DNA of 64,000 nucleotides from Rhizobium jaguaris. Its GTDB lineage: Bacteria > Pseudomonadota > Alphaproteobacteria > Rhizobiales > Rhizobiaceae. The notes below the pieces were generated by a model. The model made no database searches and was not told the DNA's origin. It was given only the letters and a program-made list of their open reading frames with translations. The stretch covers positions 2,356,001-2,420,000 of the forward strand of contig NZ_CP032695.1 in assembly GCF_003627755.1 (NCBI RefSeq). Reading direction: 5' to 3'. The translations under genes and the position numbers were made by a program. Shown here piece by piece: positions 8,121 through 16,732 of this stretch (position 1 is its first letter; each line of letters begins with the position of its first letter).

Positions 8121-10865
8121 GTGAACCATTCCCGCAATATTTCAGATCGGTCACGGAAGCCGGCCGGCAAAGCTCTTGCATCCGAGCCAGACGCTTCCCC
8201 TGATAATGCCATGAAACATCACCAATTGATTTCAGTTGTCGTTCCGACCCTCAACGAGACCGACAATATCGACATTCTCCTGTCTTCCCTGTTTTCGCAG
8301 TCCGGTGACGACATCGCGCTCGAGGTCCTGATCGCCGACGGCGGATCGACCGACGGCACGATCGAGCGCGTCCAGGCATGGGAGAATAAGGCGCCCATCA
8401 GGCTTATTTCCCCAGGCGGCAAGGGAGGCTTGGCTGGGGATGTCCTGGCAGCGGCGAGACATGCCAGCAGCGACATCGTCGTGGTCATGGATGCCGATTT
8501 GAGCCATCCGCCGGAGGAGATTCGCAATCTCGTTCGACCCATCATCGACGGGACGAGCGACATGGTGGTCGGAAGCCGCTATGTGCCGGGCGGCGCCACA
8601 CCGGATTGGCCACGGTCCCGACGGCTGCTGTCCCGCCTCGGCGGCGCCCTGGCTTGGCCCTTGACCGATATGCGGGATCCGATGTCCGGGTTCTTTGCCG
8701 TGCGCAAGGAGCGGCTTCTGGCGATCGATCCAACCGCAATCGGTTTCAAGATCGGTCTGGAGATCATCGCGGAAGGCGGCGACGCCCTTCGGCTGACGGA
8801 GGTCCCGATCATCTTTCGTGATCGGGTACACGGGCAAACGAAGATCGGATGGGGGCACATGATAGATTATGCCCGCCGTCTCATGGTCCTTGCCGGAGGT
8901 GCGGTTTCCTTTGGAAACGCGACCCGTTTTGCGGGTGTCGGCCTCATTGGCCTGGCTCTCGACCTGCTGCTCTTCCAGATCCTGTTCGGGATGGGATTCG
9001 GGTTGGTAGCAGCGCATGTCACCAGCTTCGCCGTCGCCACGATTTCCAACTATATCTTGAATTCCAGATGGGCATTTGCGAGCGATGGGCCACGCCTCCC
9101 CGAGCGGGATTGGCGACGCTACATCCGCTTCATGACTGTCTGCCTGCTAGCTTTCGCTCTGCGCGGCGGCATGCTTGCCGGCGCTGTCGAGCTTCTCGGA
9201 TGGCCCCCTCAAGTCGCCATCATTCTCGGCGTCGGGGCCGCCGCCATCGTCAACTATCTCGGCAATGCCTTCTTCGTATTTCCATCCGCCAGTACCCGCG
9301 CGCCATCCGATGTTCGATGGCGCGTGGCGGCGATCGGCGTACTGGGCTACATCCTCGCATTGCGATTGGTTTTCCTCGGGCTTGTCGATCTCGTGCCGGA
9401 GGAAACCTATTATTGGAATTACTCCCAACATCTCGACATCGGATATCTCGACCACCCCCCAATGGTCGCCTGGCTGATATGGCTGGGAACAAGCCTGTTT
9501 GGCAACACAGGGTTCGGTGTCCGTATCGGCGCTTATCTCGCCTGGATCGTGACCTGCTTTTTCGCTTTCCGGTTATCGCGCAATCTGTCCGGCAAGTCGG
9601 CGGCGTTCGTCAGCGTTCTGCTCGTCGCCATCTTGCCGTTCTTCTTTTCCACCGGCTTCATGATGATGCCGGACGTCCCGCTGACGGCTGCATGGGCCGG
9701 AACGCTCTATTTTCTCGAGCGTGCGCTGATAGCAGATAAGCGCCGGGCCTGGTGGGGTGTCGGCCTGTGCGTGGGCCTCGGGATGCTCTCCAAATACACG
9801 ATCGCGCTCCTCGGTCCCGCCACGCTGATCTTCCTTCTTCTTGACGCCAGGGCGCGACGTTGGCTGCTGCGGCCAGAGCCTTATCTCGCCGCCGCGGTGG
9901 CTGCTGCACTCTTCTCACCGGTGATCTATTGGAATGCGACACATGCTTGGGCATCGTTCGCATTCCAAAGCTCGGGGCGTCTGCAAAGCGCCAAGACCTT
10001 CTCGCTTCCTGACCTGATCAGCAGTGCCGCGATCCTGCTGACGCCATTGGGATTGGTGGCCGCGATGTCAGCGCTGGTGACCAGAAACCGCGTGACGTAT
10101 GAGAGGAAGACGGACACCGAGGCCCGCCGCCGATCCCTCTTCATCAAGATCTATACACTCGTTCCCCTCTCGGTCTTCGTCGCATTCAGCCTCTTTCATG
10201 AGGTCAAGCTGAACTGGACGGGACCGCTCTGGCTGGCTCTTTTGCCGGCAATCTCGGCAACCATCGTCGCAGCCGGCGGCAGCCTATCAAGATTTGACGG
10301 CCTGCTGCGTCGCCTATGGGTTCCAACCGTGATGACCATGCTGGTGATCTACGGGCTTGGGCTGCATTATCTCGTCCTCGGTTTCCCGTTGGTCGGTCAC
10401 TTCGGTAACATCCGGACGCTGCCTGTCGCGTGGCAGGAGTTCGGTCATCAAGCGGGCCTGATCGAACGCAACGTCGAGCAGGAAACGGGCAAGCAGGTCC
10501 TGCTGGCCGGGATGGACAAGTACTTCGTCGCTAGCGAAATCGCCTTCTATGATCGCGTGGACGATGACGCCGTTCGGACCTCCATGGGTCGTGGCGCGTT
10601 GGGTCAAGATAGTCTCATGTATGGATACTGGTTCAAACCTGCCGACGTGCAGGGGCGCAATGTTATTCTGTTTGGGCTGAAAAAGGGGGACCTGGAGCAG
10701 ACGTCTCTTGACGGGCTCTTTTCCCGGTTGAGCGAGATCAAAGAGCAAAAGGTTACAAAACACGGCGCGCCGGTCGGCAGCTTCTACTACAGAATCGGAT
10801 ATGATCTGCGTAGCTGCCCTCCCCTTGCGACCCAGATACCCGGAGTATCGTGCAACACACAGTGA
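8121..10865 (+). CDS. GT2-GtrA-GT39 triple-domain glycosyltransferase
   Basis: A 914-residue membrane protein that joins three parts usually found separately. Residues about 35-265 are a polyprenyl-phosphate sugar synthase (GT2) with VVVPTLNETDNID, the metal motif VVMDADLSHPP and GSRYVPGG. Residues about 270-395 are a GtrA-like four-helix flippase (FAGVGLIGLALDLLLFQIL, ISNYILNSRWAF). Residues about 400-900 are a PMT/ArnT-like GT39 transferase with EETYYWNYSQHLDIGYLDHP and many membrane helices. A single polypeptide could charge undecaprenyl phosphate with a sugar, flip it, and transfer the sugar outside. GTG 8121 gives the listed length; ATG 8211 (MKHHQLISVVVP) is an equally good start. Confidence 0.85.
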   Translation: MNHSRNISDRSRKPAGKALASEPDASPDNAMKHHQLISVVVPTLNETDNIDILLSSLFSQSGDDIALEVLIADGGSTDGTIERVQAWENKAPIRLISPGGKGGLAGDVLAAARHASSDIVVVMDADLSHPPEEIRNLVRPIIDGTSDMVVGSRYVPGGATPDWPRSRRLLSRLGGALAWPLTDMRDPMSGFFAVRKERLLAIDPTAIGFKIGLEIIAEGGDALRLTEVPIIFRDRVHGQTKIGWGHMIDYARRLMVLAGGAVSFGNATRFAGVGLIGLALDLLLFQILFGMGFGLVAAHVTSFAVATISNYILNSRWAFASDGPRLPERDWRRYIRFMTVCLLAFALRGGMLAGAVELLGWPPQVAIILGVGAAAIVNYLGNAFFVFPSASTRAPSDVRWRVAAIGVLGYILALRLVFLGLVDLVPEETYYWNYSQHLDIGYLDHPPMVAWLIWLGTSLFGNTGFGVRIGAYLAWIVTCFFAFRLSRNLSGKSAAFVSVLLVAILPFFFSTGFMMMPDVPLTAAWAGTLYFLERALIADKRRAWWGVGLCVGLGMLSKYTIALLGPATLIFLLLDARARRWLLRPEPYLAAAVAAALFSPVIYWNATHAWASFAFQSSGRLQSAKTFSLPDLISSAAILLTPLGLVAAMSALVTRNRVTYERKTDTEARRRSLFIKIYTLVPLSVFVAFSLFHEVKLNWTGPLWLALLPAISATIVAAGGSLSRFDGLLRRLWVPTVMTMLVIYGLGLHYLVLGFPLVGHFGNIRTLPVAWQEFGHQAGLIERNVEQETGKQVLLAGMDKYFVASEIAFYDRVDDDAVRTSMGRGALGQDSLMYGYWFKPADVQGRNVILFGLKKGDLEQTSLDGLFSRLSEIKEQKVTKHGAPVGSFYYRIGYDLRSCPPLATQIPGVSCNTQ

Positions 10866-10927
10866 GGCGGGATATCACTATCAGGCGATTATCTGCTGCC
10901 TCCATGCGATGATCGTAATCCGGAAAA

Positions 10928-11698
10928 TTACCTTCGGGTGAAGACCGGCGGCCGCTTCTCCTTGAAAGCAGCGCGCCCTTCTGCGGCGTCTGCCGTTGCA
11001 AAGCAGATCGTCTGCAGGTCGCGTTCGTATTCGATCGCCTTTTCAAGAGGCATCGAGACGGCGGCCTTAAGATTGAGCTTGGCGGTTTCAGCCGCGATCG
11101 GCGCGCGAGAGGCGATGATCTCGGCAATGGCGCGGGCTCGCGAAAGAAGTTGTTCCGGCGGCAGAACCTCGCTGACAAGCCCCCATTGCAATGCCTTGTC
11201 GGCTGGGATGGGATCGCCGGTCATCAGCATCAATGCGGCGTTGGAAGCGCCGATGGAATGGAGAAGATGCGCTGCCATCCCGCCGCCGCCGATCCAGCCG
11301 AGCTTGATCTCGGGAGCAGCAAACTGCGCGTTGTCCGAAGCGATGCGGATATCGCAGGACATGGCCGTTTCAAGCCCCCCGCCGAACGCATAGCCGTTGA
11401 CGGCGCAGATGGTCGGTTTCAGCAGCGCGCGGAAGGCGTCGCAATAGTCCGGCCGGTTGCGGAACTGCCAGGGCGTCTCATAGGTATCGAGCTCGCGAAT
11501 GTCCGACCCGGCACAGAAGGCGCGTTCCCCTGCGCCGGTTAGGATGACACAGCGGATCGTATCGCTGTCATTGCAGGTCTTGACTGCTTCGACGATGGCA
11601 TTCGCCATCTCGGGCGTGACCGCATTCAGCTTCTGCGGGCGATTGAGGGTGATGGTGGCAATGGCCCCATCGATGGAAAATCGTATGTCTTCGGTCAT
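10928..11698 (-). CDS. Enoyl-CoA hydratase/isomerase family protein
   Basis: A 256-residue crotonase-fold enzyme. The oxyanion-hole strand is AFCAGSDIREL, and the two acidic catalytic positions of true hydratases are both present (GGGLETAMSCDIR and AAPEIKLGWIGGGG). It likely hydrates an enoyl-CoA, possibly one formed after the CoA-transferase of the same operon has loaded the acid. ATG 11698 (MTEDIRFS) was chosen; the open frame runs further upstream but overlaps the preceding gene in a different frame and lacks family similarity. It is the last gene of a three-gene minus-strand group, 8 bases after the gene before it. Confidence 0.9.
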   Translation of the reverse strand: MTEDIRFSIDGAIATITLNRPQKLNAVTPEMANAIVEAVKTCNDSDTIRCVILTGAGERAFCAGSDIRELDTYETPWQFRNRPDYCDAFRALLKPTICAVNGYAFGGGLETAMSCDIRIASDNAQFAAPEIKLGWIGGGGMAAHLLHSIGASNAALMLMTGDPIPADKALQWGLVSEVLPPEQLLSRARAIAEIIASRAPIAAETAKLNLKAAVSMPLEKAIEYERDLQTICFATADAAEGRAAFKEKRPPVFTRR

Positions 11699-11706
11699 GG
11701 CGGTTC

Positions 11707-12855
11707 CTATCTTTCGCCACCGGCAACGCGGTGTTCGCGGTACATGGTTTGCAACTGGTCGATGATGCCTGGCGCCGACGCGCACGTATCGATCGCGTCC
11801 CGCAGCAAAGCGGAGGCGCGGGTCTGAAATGCGATGTAGCCATTGTGCCGCGGGCGGACATAGGCTGCCTCCAGCGTCTCGGCGGTATTTTCGTAAAACC
11901 GACCCCAGCGTGCGTTGACACCAGCATCCTGCCACGCCGCCCGGAGCGAAGGCTGCCCCTGATGACTTGGAATGAAGCCGATCTGGACCTCGGGGCTCAT
12001 CAGCCAAAGAAGGTGGCGCTTTAGTTCTGGTGTTACCGGGCATCGGCGGGAGATGCCGATACCGGTGCCGCCAAGCGTCGAACCCGGCCGGCCACCTGTC
12101 ATTTGACGCGGGGCGTTATGAAACGCGATGGGGCGGCCTTGTTCGGGGGCGGCATAGTTCACGTATCCATAGACGAGTGGGCAAAGAATGACGTCGTCAT
12201 GCAAGGCCATATGCTGAAGGATGCCGATTGGGTTCTTTTCGCGCACCGATAGTGGGCTGCGGCTGGCGAGATCAAGCATCAGGTCATAGACCGCCTTCCC
12301 CGTCTCGCGCGATACCAGGATATCCGGATCGGCTGCGGCCGGCGGCTCGCCATAGGCCGCGGCAATCGACAGGAAAGAGAGGATGGCATGCGGGCCGGCA
12401 AGCGACAGCGCCACCTTACCGGTCAAGGCCGAAAGTGCCGTCACCTCATCCCATGTGATCGGCGTGAAACCATCCGTCAGATCCGTCCGGCAGGCCATCA
12501 CCTGTGTGGCAGCATCGAGCGGCAGCGCCCAATGCGAACCTGCAAAACGATAGCTTGCCAGCGACGGCCCGATGCAGTCCGCCTCGATCCGCGCAATCAC
12601 TTGCGCGCCGAAAACCTCTTCCAGCGGCCGCAAACATTCGCCGGCAACCGCCTCACCGACATGCGGATGGTCGAGAACGACGAGATCGTAGCGCGCGCAG
12701 AGATCGGCGATCGGATGGGACTCGAAGCCTTCCAGGGGTTGTTTGTCCCAGGCGATCGACAGGCCGCTCTCCGCAAAGGCCTGCAAACGCGCGGCGGCGG
12801 CAAGAGCACTGTAGCCGCGCGGATGATCCCAGGTCAGAGCCTCCAGGCGCTGCAT
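11707..12855 (-). CDS. Solute-binding-protein-like protein without signal peptide
   Basis: A 382-residue protein resembling family 1 extracellular solute-binding proteins (SBP_bac_1-like fold). Examples are the N-terminal LEALTWDHPRGYSALAAAA, the hinge-like SHWALPLDAATQVMACR and a C-terminal stretch with LWLMSPEVQIGF. No signal peptide, Tat motif or lipobox precedes the domain: ATG 12855 lies one base after the stop of the CoA-transferase gene and the mature fold starts at once. No permease or ATPase is adjacent. It may act in the cytoplasm, perhaps as a ligand or CoA-intermediate binder, but this is inference. Confidence 0.7.
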   Translation of the reverse strand: MQRLEALTWDHPRGYSALAAAARLQAFAESGLSIAWDKQPLEGFESHPIADLCARYDLVVLDHPHVGEAVAGECLRPLEEVFGAQVIARIEADCIGPSLASYRFAGSHWALPLDAATQVMACRTDLTDGFTPITWDEVTALSALTGKVALSLAGPHAILSFLSIAAAYGEPPAAADPDILVSRETGKAVYDLMLDLASRSPLSVREKNPIGILQHMALHDDVILCPLVYGYVNYAAPEQGRPIAFHNAPRQMTGGRPGSTLGGTGIGISRRCPVTPELKRHLLWLMSPEVQIGFIPSHQGQPSLRAAWQDAGVNARWGRFYENTAETLEAAYVRPRHNGYIAFQTRASALLRDAIDTCASAPGIIDQLQTMYREHRVAGGER

Positions 12856-12856
12856 G

Positions 12857-14050
12857 TCACAGCTCTCCCGCAGCGACCGCTCCGGCGCGCTCCAACGCCG
12901 CAATCTCGGCCGCATCGTAGCCCGCCTCCCTCAGGATTTCACGAGTATGCTGGCCGGTAAGCGGCGCACCACGCTCGACGGTGGAGGGCGTCTTGGAAAA
13001 GCGGATGGGGAAGCCCGGCGTCTTCACCAGCCCCTCGGTCGGATGTTCATATTCCACGAAGGTGCCGTTGTGCTTGATCTGCTCGTCCTCCACCAGATCG
13101 GCATAGCCATAGACCGGACCGCACCAGATATCGGCCGCCCGCATCGCTTCCAGCCATTCGGCCGTCGTCTTTGCCTTCAATTTCTCACGCGTCTTGGCGA
13201 AAATTTCGTCGCGACGGGACCAGGTATCGGTCTCGTCGACCATCGTCAGGAAGCTCTCTTCGCCGATCACTTCGCCAAGCGTCTTGAGCTTGGGGAAGGC
13301 GACGATGATGAAGCCATCGCTGGTGGCGAATGCCCCGTAGGGTGCGCGGATATAGACATGCGCATGCGGTTCGGCGGACCGCTTCTGCGGCTTGTGGCCG
13401 ACGGTGAAGACCGAGAGTTCCTGCATCTGGATTGTCGTGATCGAGTCCAGCATATTGACCTGCACGAGCTGGCCCTCCCCGGTGCGTTCGCGATGGAACA
13501 GCGCCGCAAGCGCGCCCTCAAAGGCGGTGTAGGCGGTGATCGCGTCCACGAGATACTGGCCGGCGGCCGTGGGCGCCTCGCCCTCGCGTCCGGCGGAAAG
13601 CATGGCGCCTGACATGCCCTGCAGCACTAAATCCTGGCCCGGACGATTCATATAGGGGCCGTCTTCGCCATAACCCGAGATCGAGACGTAGACGAGCCGC
13701 GGATTGATCGCCGCAAGCGACTCGTAATCCACACCAAGACGCTTCGCCACGCCCGGCCGATAGTTCTGGAGGAAGACATCGGCGGTCTTCACCAGTTCCA
13801 ACAGCACCTGTTTGCCATCGGCCGATTTCAGGTCGATCGCCAGCGAACGCTTGTTGCGATTGAGCGACAGGAAGGAGACGTTGACCTTGTTGCCGCCCGC
13901 GCCGCCGGCGGAGACATGCCGCTGCCATTCGCCGGTGACCGGCTCGACCTTCACCACGTCGGCGCCCAGATCGCCCAATCTCTGCGCAGCGAAGGGACCC
14001 GCCATCGCAATCGAGCAATCGAGCACGCGTATCCCTGACAGAACTCCCAT
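12857..14050 (-). CDS. CaiB/BaiF family CoA-transferase (class III)
   Basis: A 397-residue class III CoA-transferase that moves CoA between carboxylic acids through an aspartyl-CoA anhydride. Visible marks are the N-terminal GIRVLDCSIAMAGPFAAQRL, DVVKVEPVTGEWQR, FLSLNRNKRSLAIDLKS, and the catalytic-Asp block NRPGQDLVLQGMSGAM near residue 140. Length is normal. It is first in a tight operon with a signal-less binding-protein-like protein (1-base gap) and an enoyl-CoA hydratase, which suggests activation and then hydration of an organic acid. The acid itself is unknown. Confidence 0.9.
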   Translation of the reverse strand: MGVLSGIRVLDCSIAMAGPFAAQRLGDLGADVVKVEPVTGEWQRHVSAGGAGGNKVNVSFLSLNRNKRSLAIDLKSADGKQVLLELVKTADVFLQNYRPGVAKRLGVDYESLAAINPRLVYVSISGYGEDGPYMNRPGQDLVLQGMSGAMLSAGREGEAPTAAGQYLVDAITAYTAFEGALAALFHRERTGEGQLVQVNMLDSITTIQMQELSVFTVGHKPQKRSAEPHAHVYIRAPYGAFATSDGFIIVAFPKLKTLGEVIGEESFLTMVDETDTWSRRDEIFAKTREKLKAKTTAEWLEAMRAADIWCGPVYGYADLVEDEQIKHNGTFVEYEHPTEGLVKTPGFPIRFSKTPSTVERGAPLTGQHTREILREAGYDAAEIAALERAGAVAAGEL

Positions 14051-14173
14051 AAATGCATTCCTCCCTCGGCATGCTTCCCGTTGCCCGCAAACTACGCCTT
14101 CTTTCTGAATTGTCCATAGTGAGCGCTAACATTTTTCAGGCCCATTTTCCGGCAAGGAAAGCATGGCAGCGTT

Positions 14174-15220
14174 TCAGCCGCTCCCGCGGATCTTCAGGGT
14201 GAAACCGACGTCGATGCGTTTCGCGGAAGAAGGCAGGCCGCGCATGCCTTCGAGCAAGAGACGGCCCGCCTGCTGGCCAATTTCATCGGAGGGTACGGAA
14301 ACCGTCGTCAGAGACGGATTCAGATGACGAGACAGTTCGAAGTCGCCGAAGCCGGTGATGGCAAGGCTGTCGGGAACTGCGATGCCGAGCCGGACGCTTT
14401 CGAGCAGCGCGCCGGATGCCAGCACGTCGCTCGAAAACATCACCGCATCGGCATCCGGAAACGTGGCGCGTGATCGTCTGAGCAACTCCGCTCCGGACGC
14501 CATTTCGAGAGGCAGGTCGTTTACGATGCAAAGTCTCGGCTCTTCATTCCGGAAGATCGCCTTCACCGCCGCGACAAAACCGTCACGGCGTTCGGCAGCG
14601 CGACTGTCACCTCTCCGCAGGACGCCGGCGAAGACGATACGTTTGCGGCCGCTTTTGGTCAGATGACGGGCCATTTCGGAGATCGCCGCTATGTTGGAGA
14701 AACCGACGAGCCGGTCGATCGGACGGGACGTCATGTCCCAGCCTTCGACGACCGGGATGCCGGCGCGCTTCAGAAGTGCGATGCTGTTACGGGTGTGGTG
14801 CGTGCCGATGATAAACAATCCGTCCGGTCGGCGGCCAAGCAGGCTGCGGATCACTTCCTCTTCGCGATCGGACCGATAATCCGTGTTGCCGAGAAAGATC
14901 TGATAGCCTTCGCGGTGCAGCACCTCGGAAAAATGCTGGATCGTTTCGGCGAAAACCGATGCGGAAAGCGTCGGTATGATAGCCGCGACCGTATTGCTGC
15001 GCATGGACGCAAGATGGCTGGCGGCGAGATTCTGCACATAATGCGTCTTTTCGATCGCGTCCTGAATCTGCCTGCGGGTCTCGGCGCTCACCGTGTCGGG
15101 AAAGCGCAGATAGCGCGAGACCGTCTGCATGGAGACACCGGCGGCAGCCGCCACCTCGGCCATGGTGACGCCGCTTCCTTTTCGGCGCGCCTTACGTCGG
15201 GAGGGGGAAGCCTCGATCAT
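14174..15220 (-). CDS. LacI family transcriptional regulator
   Basis: A 348-residue repressor. The N-terminal helix-turn-helix is MAEVAAAAGVSMQTVSRYL (about residues 20-38), followed by the hinge helix with LAASHLASMRS and a periplasmic-binding-protein-like sensor domain (FIIGTHHTRNS, GFGDFELSRHLNPSLTTV). It lies downstream of, and on the same strand as, the aldo/keto reductase, with 179 bases between them. It therefore probably has its own promoter and could control either the sugar operon upstream or the CoA-transferase operon downstream. Confidence 0.9.
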   Translation of the reverse strand: MIEASPSRRKARRKGSGVTMAEVAAAAGVSMQTVSRYLRFPDTVSAETRRQIQDAIEKTHYVQNLAASHLASMRSNTVAAIIPTLSASVFAETIQHFSEVLHREGYQIFLGNTDYRSDREEEVIRSLLGRRPDGLFIIGTHHTRNSIALLKRAGIPVVEGWDMTSRPIDRLVGFSNIAAISEMARHLTKSGRKRIVFAGVLRRGDSRAAERRDGFVAAVKAIFRNEEPRLCIVNDLPLEMASGAELLRRSRATFPDADAVMFSSDVLASGALLESVRLGIAVPDSLAITGFGDFELSRHLNPSLTTVSVPSDEIGQQAGRLLLEGMRGLPSSAKRIDVGFTLKIRGSG

Positions 15221-15399
15221 GAAGCCGCCTCTGCACCGCCGTGCAATCCCAACCGTCTCCTAGCAACGCCATCGCCGGCTATTCGCATGACAAACATGGT
15301 CGCTGCCATGCGATTCCCTCTCAACGCCCGATCCTGCTACTTAGTCGCTATCTCCGATTTTCGTCAAAGCAAATATGTCGCCGCCCAGGCGCGGCCGCC

Positions 15400-16386
15400 T
15401 CATCGCAAACTGAATGCCCTTGAGGCTTCGTAGAGCGAAGGCTCGACGGAGCGCGAAAGCGAGGTCAGATTGCGTCTCAGCGTCGATGTATCGGCCGAAC
15501 CGATCAGTACGGAGGCCACAGCCGGATTCTGCAGCGGGAACTGCAGGGCGGCAGTGGCGATATCGGTTCCGGCCTCCGCCGCCAGCGCCTCTATTCTGCC
15601 GACGCGTTCGAGAATATCGGCATCGGCCTCCGCGTAATCGAAGCGCGCGCCGGGAACCGCCCCGGTTGCCAAGATGCCAGAATTGAATACGCCACCGACG
15701 ACAAGCGATGTGCCGCGCTCTGCGCAGAGCGGAATGAGCCTTTCCTCCGCCCGCCTGTCGAGCAAGGTGTAGCGTCCGGCGATCAGAATGCAGTCCAAAT
15801 GGGTCCGTTCCAGCACGTCGAGACAGACGGCGACTTCGTTGACACCCAGCCCCCATCCCTTGATCACGCTGCTTGCCTTCAGGTCATCGAGAACGGCGAT
15901 GCCGGAGCGTGTGAACGCCTGCATGTGGCGGGCATTATCGTCCTCGCCGTGGGCGTAGGTGCCGATATCGTGCACATAGAGGATATCGAAGCGATCTAGC
16001 CCGGTGCGCTTGATGCTGGCCTCGAGGCTGCGCAGGATGCCGTCTCCGGAATAGTCGAATTCGATCGCGCATGGATGGGCGCCGACGAAACCATGGGAGG
16101 AAGCGGCGGAAGCCGGTGCCGGCTGCAACAGGCGCCCGACTTTAGTGGAGATCACATAGTCGTCACGCCGCTTGCCGGCCAGGAAGCGGCCCACACGCTC
16201 TTCCGACAGACCCGCGCCGTAGAAGGGTGCCGTATCGAAATAGCGAATGCCCGAATGCCAGGCGAGGTCGAGCGTCGCCTGCGCCGTCTCTTCGCTGCAC
16301 TCGACATAGAGGCCGGCGATCCCCGCCGCGCCGAAGCCGACCTCCGTCAGATCCAATCCCGCCGATGTAATTCGCCGCTTACGCAT
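15400..16386 (-). CDS. Aldo/keto reductase, sugar 1-dehydrogenase like
   Basis: A 328-residue AKR TIM barrel resembling D-threo-aldose (L-fucose) 1-dehydrogenases. It has the AKR signature IRYFDTAPFYGAGLSEERVG with the catalytic Asp and Tyr (about residues 50-60), VISTKVGR with the catalytic Lys, and DRFDILYVHDI with the His. Such enzymes oxidise an aldose to its lactone with NAD(P)+. The gene lies 13 bases after the mutarotase-like gene and in line with a sugar ABC transporter and an enolase-superfamily dehydratase. That fits the first oxidation of a non-phosphorylative sugar route. Substrate inferred only. Confidence 0.88.
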   Translation of the reverse strand: MRKRRITSAGLDLTEVGFGAAGIAGLYVECSEETAQATLDLAWHSGIRYFDTAPFYGAGLSEERVGRFLAGKRRDDYVISTKVGRLLQPAPASAASSHGFVGAHPCAIEFDYSGDGILRSLEASIKRTGLDRFDILYVHDIGTYAHGEDDNARHMQAFTRSGIAVLDDLKASSVIKGWGLGVNEVAVCLDVLERTHLDCILIAGRYTLLDRRAEERLIPLCAERGTSLVVGGVFNSGILATGAVPGARFDYAEADADILERVGRIEALAAEAGTDIATAALQFPLQNPAVASVLIGSADTSTLRRNLTSLSRSVEPSLYEASRAFSLR

Positions 16387-16399
16387 AGCGCCTATCCCC

Positions 16400-16732
16400 T
16401 CAATCCAGATGGAAGACGCTCTGGAGGAAGCTCCACCATTCTCCTCGCCGCGCCGTCGCCATCGGCTGCTGACACGGATCGGTCAACGAAAGCCAGCGCT
16501 TCGTCACATCCTTTGCGCCAAGCACTGCCATATCAGCCTCGAAGTCTTCGCCCAGATATTCCCAATAGCCGAAAAGTAGGTTCTCCGGCTCCTTCAGGAA
16601 GATGCTGTAATTGCGGATATTTGCCGCCGTCAGCGCAGCATTCATCTCCGGCCACGGAGCCGCATGCAAGGCCTTGTATTCGGCTATCTTTTCCGGCTTG
16701 AGGCCGATCACCATTCCCATGCGCCGAACCAT
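16400..16732 (-). CDS. rhaM: L-rhamnose mutarotase-like protein (RhaM/DUF718)
   Basis: A 110-residue dimeric ferredoxin-like-fold protein. RhaM interconverts the anomers of L-rhamnose. Family marks are RMGMVIGLKPEKIAEYKALHAAPWPEM at the start (with the active-site His), IRNYSIFLKEPENLLFGYWEY and the C-terminal WWSFLQSVFHLD. Its ATG overlaps the stop of the ABC ATPase gene by one base, so the two are translationally coupled. With the neighbouring AKR and dehydratase it points to a 6-deoxysugar such as L-rhamnose or L-fucose, though kinase-pathway genes (rhaB, rhaD) are absent here. Confidence 0.85.
   Translation of the reverse strand: MVRRMGMVIGLKPEKIAEYKALHAAPWPEMNAALTAANIRNYSIFLKEPENLLFGYWEYLGEDFEADMAVLGAKDVTKRWLSLTDPCQQPMATARRGEWWSFLQSVFHLD

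Noticed and set aside
11699..12043. N-terminal extension of the enoyl-CoA hydratase
   Set aside because: The extension overlaps the preceding gene in another frame, is basic and low in complexity, and adds nothing to a crotonase of normal length.
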